From: Micromonospora echinaurantiaca
Lineage (GTDB): Bacteria > Actinomycetota > Actinomycetes > Mycobacteriales > Micromonosporaceae
Assembly (NCBI RefSeq): GCF_900090235.1
Contig: NZ_LT607750.1
Coordinates: forward strand, 3,835,001 to 3,899,000
Direction: 5' to 3'
Length of the DNA: 64,000 nucleotides
In this document: positions 11,355 to 19,416 of the stretch, in pieces
Layout of the letters: each line of letters opens with the position of its first letter
Position numbering within the stretch: position 1 is the stretch's first letter
Notes under the pieces: model-generated
Told to the model about the DNA's origin: nothing
What the model saw: the letters and a program-made list of their open reading frames with translations, nothing else
Database searches by the model: none
Made by a program: the position numbers and the translations under genes

Positions 11355-12194
11355 GCACGGGATCTTGAGACCGCGTTGCTGCGGTCGTTCGTCACCGCCG
11401 TGCGGGCGGGCAGCATCAGCCGCGCCGCGACCACGCTCGGGCACACCCAACCCGCGCTCAGCCAGCAGTTACGCAAGCTCGAGAGCACCGTCGGCCGTCC
11501 GCTGCTCTACCGGTCGCCCTCCGGCGTCTCGCCGACCCGGGCGGGTGAGCAGCTTCTGCCGTACGCCGAACGCATTCTCTCGCTCTCGACTCAAGCACTC
11601 ACCGAAGCCGGACGCGCGCTCACCGGCCACTGCGGCATCGGGTTGCTCGAAGACCTCGCCGCGTCCCAGCTTCCGCAGGCCCTCGCCGACCTCGCCCGGC
11701 TGCACCCCGGCGCGACGCTGGAGGTCCTCAGCGTCTCCAGAGCCGCGATGCGCGAGGCCTACGACGCGGGCCGGGTCGACCTCGTGCTCGACGAGGTGCC
11801 GGACGTTCCCGGGCCGCCGCGCTGGACGGTACGCCGCCCGCTGGTCTGGGCGATCGGCCAGGGCGTGGACGTGGCTGCCGACCCGCTGCCGGTGGTGCTG
11901 TTCTCGAACCCGTGCTCCTGGCGCACGTCCGTGCTGGAAACGCTGGACCGTGCCGATCGGCGCTGGCGGGTGGCGTTCGAGAGCAACAGCCTGGTCGGTG
12001 TGCTCGCCGCGCTGCGGGCCGGGCTCGGCGTCGCCGCGCTCATGCCCGCGAACCTCGAACCGGTCATGGCCTGCCACGACGCGGACGCCCTGCCCACCCT
12101 GCCGGACGTCGAACTCGGTCTCGCACGACACCCACGGACCGACGGTGACCCCCTGATCGATGCCGTCGAGACCGCGCTACGGCGCACGATCTGA
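11352..12194 (+). CDS. LysR-family transcriptional regulator
   Basis: A 280-residue LysR-type regulator. The winged HTH is at residues 1-60 (LLRSFVTAVRAGSISRAATTLGHTQPALSQQLRKLES, matching the usual LTTR helix-turn-helix with TQPALSQQ), followed by a linker helix and a PBP2-like effector domain (about 85-275), somewhat shorter than the usual 295-310 residues. It is divergent from the MFS gene and most likely regulates it and itself. Translation appears leaderless. The inducer is unknown. Confidence 0.92.
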   Translation: MARDLETALLRSFVTAVRAGSISRAATTLGHTQPALSQQLRKLESTVGRPLLYRSPSGVSPTRAGEQLLPYAERILSLSTQALTEAGRALTGHCGIGLLEDLAASQLPQALADLARLHPGATLEVLSVSRAAMREAYDAGRVDLVLDEVPDVPGPPRWTVRRPLVWAIGQGVDVAADPLPVVLFSNPCSWRTSVLETLDRADRRWRVAFESNSLVGVLAALRAGLGVAALMPANLEPVMACHDADALPTLPDVELGLARHPRTDGDPLIDAVETALRRTI

Positions 12195-12274
12195 ATTCCG
12201 CGGAAGGACGTCCCGGAGGATGCCGTCGCGATAGACGGCGTACCGGGCGGCCATGGCGGGCGGACAATGGCCGG

Positions 12275-12583
12275 ATGACGAGGCTGGTACGTGGCGGAAG
12301 CCGGAACGGTGTACGTGGGACGCGGGCGGTCGGCGCAACGGCGACCGGGGCGTCGGCCGTCGGCGCGCGGGCCGGAGGGGCGGCGTCCATCGGCGCGCTG
12401 GCGATCGGTGCGCTGGCCACCGGGGCAGGTGCCGTGGCGGTGCTGGCCATCGGGCGGCTCGCGATCCGCCGGGCGGTCATCCGGGAACTGCGCATCGGGC
12501 GGCTGGAGGTCGACGAGCTGGTCGTCCGGCACCGGGTCGACGTCCCAAGCGACGAGCAGGGACGACCGCCCGCTTTCGGGTGA
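12275..12583 (+). CDS. small protein with five-residue-period repeats
   Basis: A 102-residue protein. Between residues about 37 and 88 a five-residue period is clear (SIGALAIGALATG, LAIGRLAIRR, LRIGRLEVDELVV), with small/aliphatic residues recurring in the pattern xLxIG. This resembles pentapeptide-repeat-like beta-helical folds, although the canonical A(D/N)LxX motif is not kept. The N-terminus is basic and the end is charged (VVRHRVDVPSDEQGR). GACAAT (12263-12268) six bases before ATG 12275 suggests a leaderless transcript. Function unknown; no partner is evident except the neighbouring stress-type genes. Confidence 0.55.
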   Translation: MTRLVRGGSRNGVRGTRAVGATATGASAVGARAGGAASIGALAIGALATGAGAVAVLAIGRLAIRRAVIRELRIGRLEVDELVVRHRVDVPSDEQGRPPAFG

Positions 12584-12604
12584 TCTCAGGCCGCACGCCC
12601 GCGA

Positions 12605-12964
12605 CTACCGCAGCCAGCGCAGTGCGGCGTCGGCGGTGTCCTCGGGGCTGCTGTTGAAGGCGATGGCCGCGCCGGGAGCGTGCTGGCGGACCAGGTTGAC
12701 CACCTTCTCGAAGAACTCGAGCAACGGCTCGTGCTTGCGGATGCCGCCGCCGACCACGACGCAGGCGTAGTCCTGCCGGGTCAGCGCTTCGACGATCACG
12801 GCCTCGGCATCTTCGTCGGGCACGACCAGGCATAGGTCGGCGTCGATGCCGTGCTCGCCGAAACGGGCCTGACCGCGCGCTATCGCCGCCACCACCGGTT
12901 CAGGGTCCCAGCCCGGGATCCGGACGGGATCGAGACCGACCACCAGCACCCGCCCCACTGCCAT
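12605..12964 (-). CDS. conserved hypothetical protein
   Basis: A 119-residue soluble alpha/beta protein. It begins with a beta-strand (GRVLVVGLDPVRIPGWDP) and carries CVVVGGGIRKHEPLLEFFEKVVN, a segment resembling a small Rossmann-like or response-regulator-like fold. I recognise it as a recurrent hypothetical protein but cannot assign a function. ATG 12964 has AGGAGG 5 bases upstream. It lies 49 bases after the cyclic-nucleotide-binding gene on the same strand, so an operon is likely. Confidence 0.7.
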   Translation of the reverse strand: MAVGRVLVVGLDPVRIPGWDPEPVVAAIARGQARFGEHGIDADLCLVVPDEDAEAVIVEALTRQDYACVVVGGGIRKHEPLLEFFEKVVNLVRQHAPGAAIAFNSSPEDTADAALRWLR

Positions 12965-13013
12965 GCATCCTCCTGCTTCCGGTCGAACGGTGGCCCAGCA
13001 CCCGACGCGCGGG

Positions 13014-13490
13014 TCAGCCGGCGGTCGGCTCCGGCGTCGGGTAGCCGTACAGCTCCATCAGCCGGCCCCGGGCGGCGTGCAGGCGGTCCACCACTACGCT
13101 CATCAACCGGGTGGTGAGCTGCCGGCCGAGCGCGTCGTCGGACTCCATCAGCCGGCGCAGGCCGGCGGCGTTGAACTCCACCGCGGTGCTGCGCCGCACC
13201 GCCACCGCGCCGAACTGCCAGCGGTACGGCGGGAAGAGCCAGGACCAGCCGAGCACCCCGCCCGGCCCGATCACCTCGATCTCCACGTCGCCCCGGCCGG
13301 GCACCGCGAAGTCGAGCGCCACCTGCCCGTCGCGGACCAACCAGCACCGCTGCGCCGGCTGGCCGGCGCGGAACAGCCGGTGCCCGGGGTGCCAGACCAC
13401 GGGGCGGGCGTACCCGGCCAGCCGGGGCAGCCAGGGCTCGGGGAGCCCGGCGAGGAAGGGGTGCGCGCGGAGCACGTCGAGAGTGGTCAT
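13014..13490 (-). CDS. cyclic-nucleotide-binding domain protein (Crp/Fnr sensory domain without HTH)
   Basis: A 158-residue protein consisting of one cNMP-binding jelly roll. It starts LRAHPFLAGLPEPWLPRLAGYARPVVWHPGHRLFRAGQPAQRCWLVRDGQV, the typical Crp-family start, and has a helical end (LTTRLMSVVVDRLHAARGRLMELY). The phosphate-binding cassette motif RxAxV is not obvious, so ligand binding is uncertain, and there is no DNA-binding domain. Start ATG 13490 has GAGAGG 9 bases upstream. It is divergent from the P-type ATPase and cotranscribed with the hypothetical gene downstream. A sensor or adaptor for the ATPase is possible but only inferred from position. Confidence 0.8.
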   Translation of the reverse strand: MTTLDVLRAHPFLAGLPEPWLPRLAGYARPVVWHPGHRLFRAGQPAQRCWLVRDGQVALDFAVPGRGDVEIEVIGPGGVLGWSWLFPPYRWQFGAVAVRRSTAVEFNAAGLRRLMESDDALGRQLTTRLMSVVVDRLHAARGRLMELYGYPTPEPTAG

Positions 13491-13682
13491 CGCGTACGCC
13501 TCTCTGGTGGGTGTGCCAGACCGGCCGGTCGCCCCATTCGACCGCATCCGGGGCGGCCGGCGGCAGGGCCGTTGGTCCCGCCGCGCGCGGGCGCAACGCC
13601 CCTGCCGGCGCCGCGCCGCCGGCGCGATGGTGGAGGCGGAGCGGTGTGCCGGCGGGGCACGCCCACAGCGGCGGAGGGCGAT

Positions 13683-16331
13683 GTGACGACCGGGGTGGAC
13701 GTGGACGTGGCAGTGGACACCCCGGTCGAGCCGGCCGGCGGGCTCAGCTCGGCGCAGGCGGCCGAGCGGCTGCGCGCGGACGGGCCGAACGCGGCGGCGC
13801 CACCGCCCCGCCGGCACCTCGCGAGCCGGATCCTGCACCAGCTCACCGACCCGCTGGTGGCCCTGCTGCTGGCCGCCGCGGTGGTCACCACCGTGCTGCG
13901 CGACTATCCGGACACCGCGGTGATCGTGCTGGTCGTGCTGGTCAACACCGCGATCGGGGTGGTCCAGGAGGTCCGCGCCGACCGGGCCATCGCCGCGCTC
14001 GACCAGCTCGCCGCGCCCACCGCCCGGGTGTTGCGCGACGGCCGGGACGTGGTGCTGCCCGCCGCCGAGCTGGTCCGCGGCGACGTGGTGCGGGTGGAGG
14101 CGGGCGACGTGGTCCCCGCCGATCTGCGGTTGACCGAGGCCAGCCGGCTGCACCTGGACGAGTCGGCGCTGACCGGCGAGTCGGTGCCGGTCGGCCGGGA
14201 CGCCGGCGAGGAGGCCAGCGCCGGCACGGTGGTCACCACCGGCCGAGCCACCGGCACCGTGGTGCGCACCGGGCCGGCCAGCGCGCTGGGCCGGATCAGC
14301 GCCCTGGTGGCGGCCACCCGGCCGGCCGCGACGCCGTTGCAGCGCCGGCTGGCCGCGCTGGGCCGCGTCCTCGGCCTGGCCGCGGTGCTGCTCTCCGGTC
14401 TGGTCTTCGTCATCGGCGTGGTCGGCGGGCGGCCGGTGGTCGACATGGCGGTGACCGCGGTCAGCCTGGTGGTGGCGGCGGTGCCCGAGTCGCTGCCGGC
14501 GGTGGTCACCCTCGCCCTCGCCCTGGGCGCCCGCCGGATGGCCGGTGCCCGGGCCATCCCGCGCCGGCTGCACGCCGTGGAGACGCTCGGCTCGGTCACG
14601 GTGATCGCCTCCGACAAGACCGGGACGCTCACCGAGGGGCGGATGGCGGTGCAGCACGCGGTCACCACCGACGGCTCCCGGTACGCGGTCACCGGCCGCG
14701 GCTACGCCCCGCACGGCGCGGTGCACCACCGGGGCGAGCCGGTGGCCGTGCCGGAGGAACTGCGCCGGCTGGCCCGGGCCGGGCTGCTCTGCAACGACGC
14801 GACGCTGGCGCCGCCGACCGAGGAGCGGCCGGAGTGGACCGCCGTCGGCGACCCGCTGGAGGCGGCGCTGGTCGCCTTCGCCGCCCGGTGCGGCCTCGAT
14901 CCGTCGGCCACCCGGTCGGCCTGGCCACGGGTCGCCGAGCACCCGTTCGACCAGGAGCTGCGCCGGATGACCACGGTGCACCGCTCCTGCGACGGCCGGT
15001 ACCTGGTGGTGTGCAAGGGCGCGCCGGAGAACGTGCTGACCACGTCCCTGCTGGACGCCACCGCCGAGGAGATCGCCGAGCTGACCGGCACCGCGCACCG
15101 GCTGGCCGCCGAGGGGCTGCGGGTGCTGGCGGTCGCGTCCGCCCTGCTGGGGGCGCCGCCGGCCGACCCGGCCCGGCCGACCGGGCTGCGGCCGGTGGGG
15201 CTGGTCGCCGTCGGCGACCCGCTGCGGGCCGGCGCGGCGGACATCGCCGGCAGCTTCGACACCGCCGGCGTCCGGCTGGTGCTGGTCACCGGGGACCACC
15301 CGGCGACCGCCGCGGCGATCGGCGGGCAGCTCGGGCTGTGGCGGGAGGGCGACCCGCTGGTCCGCGGCGACGACGAGGACCCGGCCCGCGCGCATCCGGA
15401 GACCCGGGTGTACGCCCGCACCCAGCCCGAGCAGAAACTCGACATCATCGCCGGGTTGCAGTCCCGGGGGCACGTGGTGGCGATGACCGGCGACGGCGTC
15501 AACGACGCCCCGGCGCTGCGCCGCGCCGACATCGGGGTGGCCATGGGCGGCGGCACCGAGGTGGCCCGGCAGGCGGCCGACCTGGTGCTGGTCGACGACG
15601 ACCTGTCCACCGTGGCCGCCGCCATCGGCGAGGGCCGGCGGATCTACGACAACATCCGCCGGTTCCTGCGCTACGCCCTCTCCGGCGGGGTGGCCGAGAT
15701 CGCGGTGATGCTGCTGGGCCCGCTGTTCGGGCTGGCCGTACCGCTGCTGCCGGCGCAGATCCTCTGGGTGAACCTGCTCACCCACGGGGTGCCGGGGGTG
15801 GCACTCGGCGCGGAGCCGGCGGAGCCGGGCACGCTGCGGCGGACCCCACGCTCCCCGCAGGAGTCGGTGCTCGGCGCCGGGCTCGGCCGGGACGTGCTGG
15901 TCACCGGGGCGCTGATCGCGGCCGTGGTGCTCGGCGCCGGGGTGCTCGCCCGGCACTGGGACCGGCCCTGGCAGTCGGTGGTCTTCGTGGTCCTCGGCCT
16001 GGCCCAGCTCGGGGTGGCGCTGGCGGTCCGCGCGCCCCGCCCGCGTGGCGCCCGGCGCGGCAACCGCGCCCTGCCGGTCGCGGTGGCGGTGTCGGCGCTG
16101 CTCCAGGTGGCCGGGGTGCTGCTGCCGCCGCTGCGCGACCTGCTCGGCACCGCGCCGCTCGGCGCGCCGGAGCTGCTCGCCTGCGCCGCGGTGAGCGTGC
16201 TGCCCGGGCTGGTGCTGTGGCTGGCCCGCCGGCCGTGGGCCGCGGCGCCCGGCGCGCCGGGCGGCGGTGACCCGGTCCTCGACGGTGACCCGGTGGTCGA
16301 GGGCGAACCCGTGCCGGCCCGGTCGCGCTGA
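13683..16331 (+). CDS. P-type (P2-like) cation-transporting ATPase
   Basis: An 882-residue membrane ATPase pumping an unidentified cation. All catalytic hallmarks are present: actuator TGES at about 164, phosphorylation motif DKTGTLTEG (Asp about 311), KGAPE in the nucleotide domain, and TGDGVNDAPALRRADIGVAMG at about 601. Membrane helices flank these, including VPESLPAVVT in TM4. Compared with calcium pumps, TM4 keeps the Glu, but TM5 reads LSGGVAEI where SERCA has an Asn, and TM6 reads QILWVNLLTHG with His where SERCA has the essential Asp, so calcium is doubtful. Start GTG 13683 has GGAGG 5 bases upstream. It is divergent from the cNMP-binding gene. Confidence 0.92.
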   Translation: MTTGVDVDVAVDTPVEPAGGLSSAQAAERLRADGPNAAAPPPRRHLASRILHQLTDPLVALLLAAAVVTTVLRDYPDTAVIVLVVLVNTAIGVVQEVRADRAIAALDQLAAPTARVLRDGRDVVLPAAELVRGDVVRVEAGDVVPADLRLTEASRLHLDESALTGESVPVGRDAGEEASAGTVVTTGRATGTVVRTGPASALGRISALVAATRPAATPLQRRLAALGRVLGLAAVLLSGLVFVIGVVGGRPVVDMAVTAVSLVVAAVPESLPAVVTLALALGARRMAGARAIPRRLHAVETLGSVTVIASDKTGTLTEGRMAVQHAVTTDGSRYAVTGRGYAPHGAVHHRGEPVAVPEELRRLARAGLLCNDATLAPPTEERPEWTAVGDPLEAALVAFAARCGLDPSATRSAWPRVAEHPFDQELRRMTTVHRSCDGRYLVVCKGAPENVLTTSLLDATAEEIAELTGTAHRLAAEGLRVLAVASALLGAPPADPARPTGLRPVGLVAVGDPLRAGAADIAGSFDTAGVRLVLVTGDHPATAAAIGGQLGLWREGDPLVRGDDEDPARAHPETRVYARTQPEQKLDIIAGLQSRGHVVAMTGDGVNDAPALRRADIGVAMGGGTEVARQAADLVLVDDDLSTVAAAIGEGRRIYDNIRRFLRYALSGGVAEIAVMLLGPLFGLAVPLLPAQILWVNLLTHGVPGVALGAEPAEPGTLRRTPRSPQESVLGAGLGRDVLVTGALIAAVVLGAGVLARHWDRPWQSVVFVVLGLAQLGVALAVRAPRPRGARRGNRALPVAVAVSALLQVAGVLLPPLRDLLGTAPLGAPELLACAAVSVLPGLVLWLARRPWAAAPGAPGGGDPVLDGDPVVEGEPVPARSR

Positions 16332-16352
16332 TCGGCGGCCGGCCGGTGGGGT

Positions 16353-16985
16353 TCACCCGGCCGGAGGCGGCAGCTCGGTCAGCCGGCCCGCCTGCTCGTG
16401 GTACTCGGTTGCGGTGCGGGGGCAGACGTACCGGCCGTCGCCCTTGGCGGCCAGCGGTTCGCCCGCCCGCCCCACCCAGCCCACCCGGCGGGCCGGGACG
16501 CCGACCATCAGCGCGAAGTCGGGCACGTCCCGGGTGACCACGGCGCCGGCCGCGATCAGTGCCCACCGGCCGATCGCGACCGGCGCCACGCAGACGGCGC
16601 GGGCGCCGATCGCGGCGCCCTCGCCGACCACCACCCCGACCGCTGTCCAGTCCGCGCCGCCCTTGAGCCGCCCCTCCGGGGTCACCGCGCGCGGGTACTC
16701 GTCGTTGGTGAGCACCGCCGCCGGCCCGACGAAAACGCCGTCGGCCAGCTCCGCCGGCTCGTACACCAGGGCGTGGTTCTGCAGCTTGACGTTGTCGCCG
16801 AGCCGGACGCCCGGCCCCACGTACGCGCCCCGACCGATCACGCAGTCGCGGCCGACCGAGGCGTCCTCGCGGATCTGGGCGAGATGCCAGACCCGGGTGC
16901 CGGAACGGATGGTGGCCCGTTCGTCCACGTCGGCCGTCGCGGCGATCCGCACCCCGTCGGGCTGCGCCCCGTGGGCATCCGTCAT
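16353..16985 (-). CDS. hexapeptide-repeat N-acetyltransferase (WbpD/WlbB-like)
   Basis: A 210-residue left-handed beta-helix acyltransferase. Hexapeptide turns are seen throughout (VWHLAQIREDASVGRDCVIGRGAYVGPGVRLGDNVKLQNHALVYE), and the catalytic loop region contains the family pattern FVGPAAVLTNDEYPRA. This matches WbpD/WlbB enzymes that acetylate UDP-GlcNAc(3NH2)A to UDP-GlcNAc(3NAc)A. ATG 16985 is preceded by a GGAAGGAAG purine run. It is divergent from the operon that encodes the matching oxidoreductase and aminotransferase, which supports the assignment. The C-terminal CPRTATEYHE segment is slightly longer than the minimal family. Confidence 0.85.
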   Translation of the reverse strand: MTDAHGAQPDGVRIAATADVDERATIRSGTRVWHLAQIREDASVGRDCVIGRGAYVGPGVRLGDNVKLQNHALVYEPAELADGVFVGPAAVLTNDEYPRAVTPEGRLKGGADWTAVGVVVGEGAAIGARAVCVAPVAIGRWALIAAGAVVTRDVPDFALMVGVPARRVGWVGRAGEPLAAKGDGRYVCPRTATEYHEQAGRLTELPPPAG

Positions 16986-17259
16986 GTCCGCTTCCTTCCG
17001 CCGCGGTGATCCTATGCGGGCTGGGAACGGTAGACGCTCGGCGACAAAGCCGATGTCAGCAAGCCGACGCACGATCGGGAACGAACCGTCCGAGGACGGC
17101 GGACAACCCGAACGGACCTGTTGACCCCGGCGGCACCGCCGGATTTCCGGCAGCGCTATGGCGTACCCGGCGACGGTGTGGCTAGCTTGCCGAACGGACG
17201 TCGCCCACGATTCCCCCTCCGCGAACGCGCCCTGTCCTGCCTAGCGAAACGGATGCTTC

Positions 17260-18333
17260 GTGAATTCATCGCACCCTGCCGTCGACGACCCGATCGGCGT
17301 GGCCGTCGTCGGCGCCGGCTACTGGGGGCCGAACCTCGTCCGCAACTTCCAGGCATCCACCGAGTTCCGGCTGCGCTGGCTCTGCGACCTCGACGTCAGC
17401 CGGGCGGAGCGGGTGCTCGGCGGCTACTCGACCGTCCGGGCCACCGACGACCTCGCCGCGGTGCTCGCCGACGACTCGGTACGGGCGGTCGCCATCGCCA
17501 CCCCGGCCGGCACCCACCTGGAGGTGGCGACGGCGGCGCTGCGCGCCGGCAAGCACGTGCTCGTGGAGAAGCCGCTGGCCGCGAGTTTCGCGCAGGGGCA
17601 GACGCTGGTGGCGGAGGCGGAACGGCGTGGGCTGTCGCTGATGTGCGACCACACCTACTGCTACACGCCGGCGGTGCTGCGCATCCGCGATCTGCTGCGC
17701 TCCGGTGACCTGGGCGAACTGCAGTACCTCGACTCGGTGCGGATCAACCTCGGGCTGGTGCAGCGCGACATCGACGTGATGTGGGACCTCGCCCCGCACG
17801 ATCTGTCGATCCTGGACTTCATCCTGCCGGCCGGCGTGGCCCCGGTGGCGGTGGCCGCGCACGGCGCAGACCGGATCGGGGCGGGCCGCGCCTGCGTGGC
17901 GTACCTGACGCTGCACCTGAACACCGGGGCGATCGCCCACATCCACGTCAACTGGCTCTCCCCGGTGAAGATCCGGACCACCATCATCGGCGGCTCGAAG
18001 CGCACCCTGGTCTGGGACGACCTCAACCCCGGCCAGCGACTGTCCATCTTCGACCGAGGCGTCGACGTGGCCTCGGCGGAGGAACTCGGCGACGAACAGC
18101 GCCGGGACATGCTGGTGTCGTACCGCTCCGGGGACATGGTCGCGCCGGCGCTGACCGAACGGGAGGCGCTGCGCACCATGGTCGAGGAGTACGCCCGCTC
18201 GATCCGCAGCGGCACGCCGGCCCTGACCGACGGGCGGGCCGGACTGCGGGTGATCGCCATCCTGGAGGCCGCCTCGCGCAGCCTCGCCGACGGCGGAAGA
18301 TTGGTCAACCTCACCGAGTGGACCGACGCGTGA
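17260..18333 (+). CDS. Gfo/Idh/MocA-family oxidoreductase (WlbA/WbpB-like)
   Basis: A 357-residue NAD(P)-dependent sugar oxidoreductase. The Rossmann motif VAVVGAGYWGPNLVRNF is at residues 13-29, the family signature EKPLA at about 102-106, and the C-terminal substrate-binding half contains DVMWDLAPHDLSILDF with the catalytic-type His. Within this neighbourhood the most likely role is the 3-dehydrogenase step on UDP-GlcNAcA that feeds the DegT aminotransferase. GTG 17260 is the most upstream reasonable start but its ribosome-binding site is weak. First gene of the nucleotide-sugar operon; the next gene starts 61 bases downstream. Confidence 0.85.
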   Translation: MNSSHPAVDDPIGVAVVGAGYWGPNLVRNFQASTEFRLRWLCDLDVSRAERVLGGYSTVRATDDLAAVLADDSVRAVAIATPAGTHLEVATAALRAGKHVLVEKPLAASFAQGQTLVAEAERRGLSLMCDHTYCYTPAVLRIRDLLRSGDLGELQYLDSVRINLGLVQRDIDVMWDLAPHDLSILDFILPAGVAPVAVAAHGADRIGAGRACVAYLTLHLNTGAIAHIHVNWLSPVKIRTTIIGGSKRTLVWDDLNPGQRLSIFDRGVDVASAEELGDEQRRDMLVSYRSGDMVAPALTEREALRTMVEEYARSIRSGTPALTDGRAGLRVIAILEAASRSLADGGRLVNLTEWTDA

Positions 18334-18394
18334 ACCAGCGCGGCGGGTCACTCGCGCTGCCCCGGCGGGGCACGGACGGAAGCGGAGTGTCGGC

Positions 18395-19360
18395 ATGAGT
18401 GCCGTGGAGATCACCGGGGCGCGCGCCCTGGTCACCGGTGGAGCGGGCACCATCGGCTCGCATGTCGTCGATCAGTTGGTCGCCGGGGGCGCGGCCGAGG
18501 TGGTGGTGCTGGACAACTTCGTCCGGGGCCGGCGGGCGAACCTGGCCCGCGCCCTGCCGCACGGCAGCGTCCGCCTAATCGAGGGGGACATCCGCGACGC
18601 CGCGCTGGTGCACGAGCTGGCCCGCGACAAGGACCTGGTCTTCCACCTCGCCGCCATCCGCATCACGCAGTGCGCGGAGGAACCCCGGCTCGCCAACGAG
18701 GTGCTGGTCGACGGCACCTTCAACGTGCTGGAGGCGGCGGCGGCCGCGAAGGTGCGCAAGGTGGTCCTCTCCTCGTCCGCCTCGGTGTACGGGCTCGCCG
18801 ACGAGTTCCCGACCACCGAGCGGCACCACCCCTGGCACAACGACACGTTCTACGGCGCCGCCAAGGCGTTCAACGAGGGCATGCTGCGCAGCTTCCACAG
18901 CATGTACGGCCTGGACTACGTCGCCCTGCGGTACTTCAACGTCTACGGGCCGAGGATGGACATCCACGGGCTCTACACCGAGGTGCTGATCCGCTGGATG
19001 GAGCGGATCGAGGCCGGTACTCCCCCGCTGATCCTCGGCGACGGCCGGCAGACGATGGACTTCGTGCACGTCGCGGACATCGCCCGGGCCAACATCCTGG
19101 CCGCCCGCGCGGACGTGACCGACGAGGTGTTCAACATCGCCAGCGGCACCGAGACCAGCCTGGTCGAGCTGGCCCGGGCGCTCAGCGAGGTGATGAAGTC
19201 CGACCTGCCGCCGGAGCACGGCCCGGCCCGCGCGGTCAACGGGGTCACCCGCCGGCTCGCCGACACCACCGCCGCCGAGCGGCGGCTGGGCTTCCGCGCC
19301 GAGATCGGCCTGCACGAGGGGCTCCAGGGGCTGGTCGACTGGTGGCGGGCCGAGAAGTGA
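18395..19360 (+). CDS. NAD-dependent sugar epimerase/dehydratase (extended SDR)
   Basis: A 321-residue extended SDR resembling UDP-hexose 4-epimerases. The glycine motif is TGGAGTIG (residues about 14-21), the active site has LSSSASVYG and the YxxxK pair in TFYGAAKAF, and the C-terminal part carries RYFNVYGPRM and GDGRQTMDFVHVADIARA. The exact sugar is unresolved; the protein is shorter than membrane-anchored 4,6-dehydratases of the PglF type. The TGA stop at 19358-19360 falls inside the first box of a dispersed repeat that begins at 19357. Confidence 0.88.
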   Translation: MSAVEITGARALVTGGAGTIGSHVVDQLVAGGAAEVVVLDNFVRGRRANLARALPHGSVRLIEGDIRDAALVHELARDKDLVFHLAAIRITQCAEEPRLANEVLVDGTFNVLEAAAAAKVRKVVLSSSASVYGLADEFPTTERHHPWHNDTFYGAAKAFNEGMLRSFHSMYGLDYVALRYFNVYGPRMDIHGLYTEVLIRWMERIEAGTPPLILGDGRQTMDFVHVADIARANILAARADVTDEVFNIASGTETSLVELARALSEVMKSDLPPEHGPARAVNGVTRRLADTTAAERRLGFRAEIGLHEGLQGLVDWWRAEK

Positions 19361-19405
19361 GCGCGCGGAGTGAGCCGGGCCCGCGAGCCCCGCAGTCGCG
19401 AACGG
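19357..19405 (+). repeat. two-box junction repeat, copy A
   Basis: First box GTGAGCGCGCGGAGTG and second box CCCCGCAGTCGCGAACG are separated by 15 variable bases. The first box supplies the stop codon of the epimerase gene. The same two boxes recur at 61617-61675 and 63729-63779 on the minus strand, always reading in the direction of transcription at a gene junction. Confidence 0.8.
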
Positions 19406-19416
19406 ACGCCGGCCCG

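Noticed and set aside
13014..15956. 980-residue frame antisense to the P-type ATPase
   Set aside because: Only its last about 158 codons (the cNMP-binding domain) make sense; the rest mirrors the ATPase gene.
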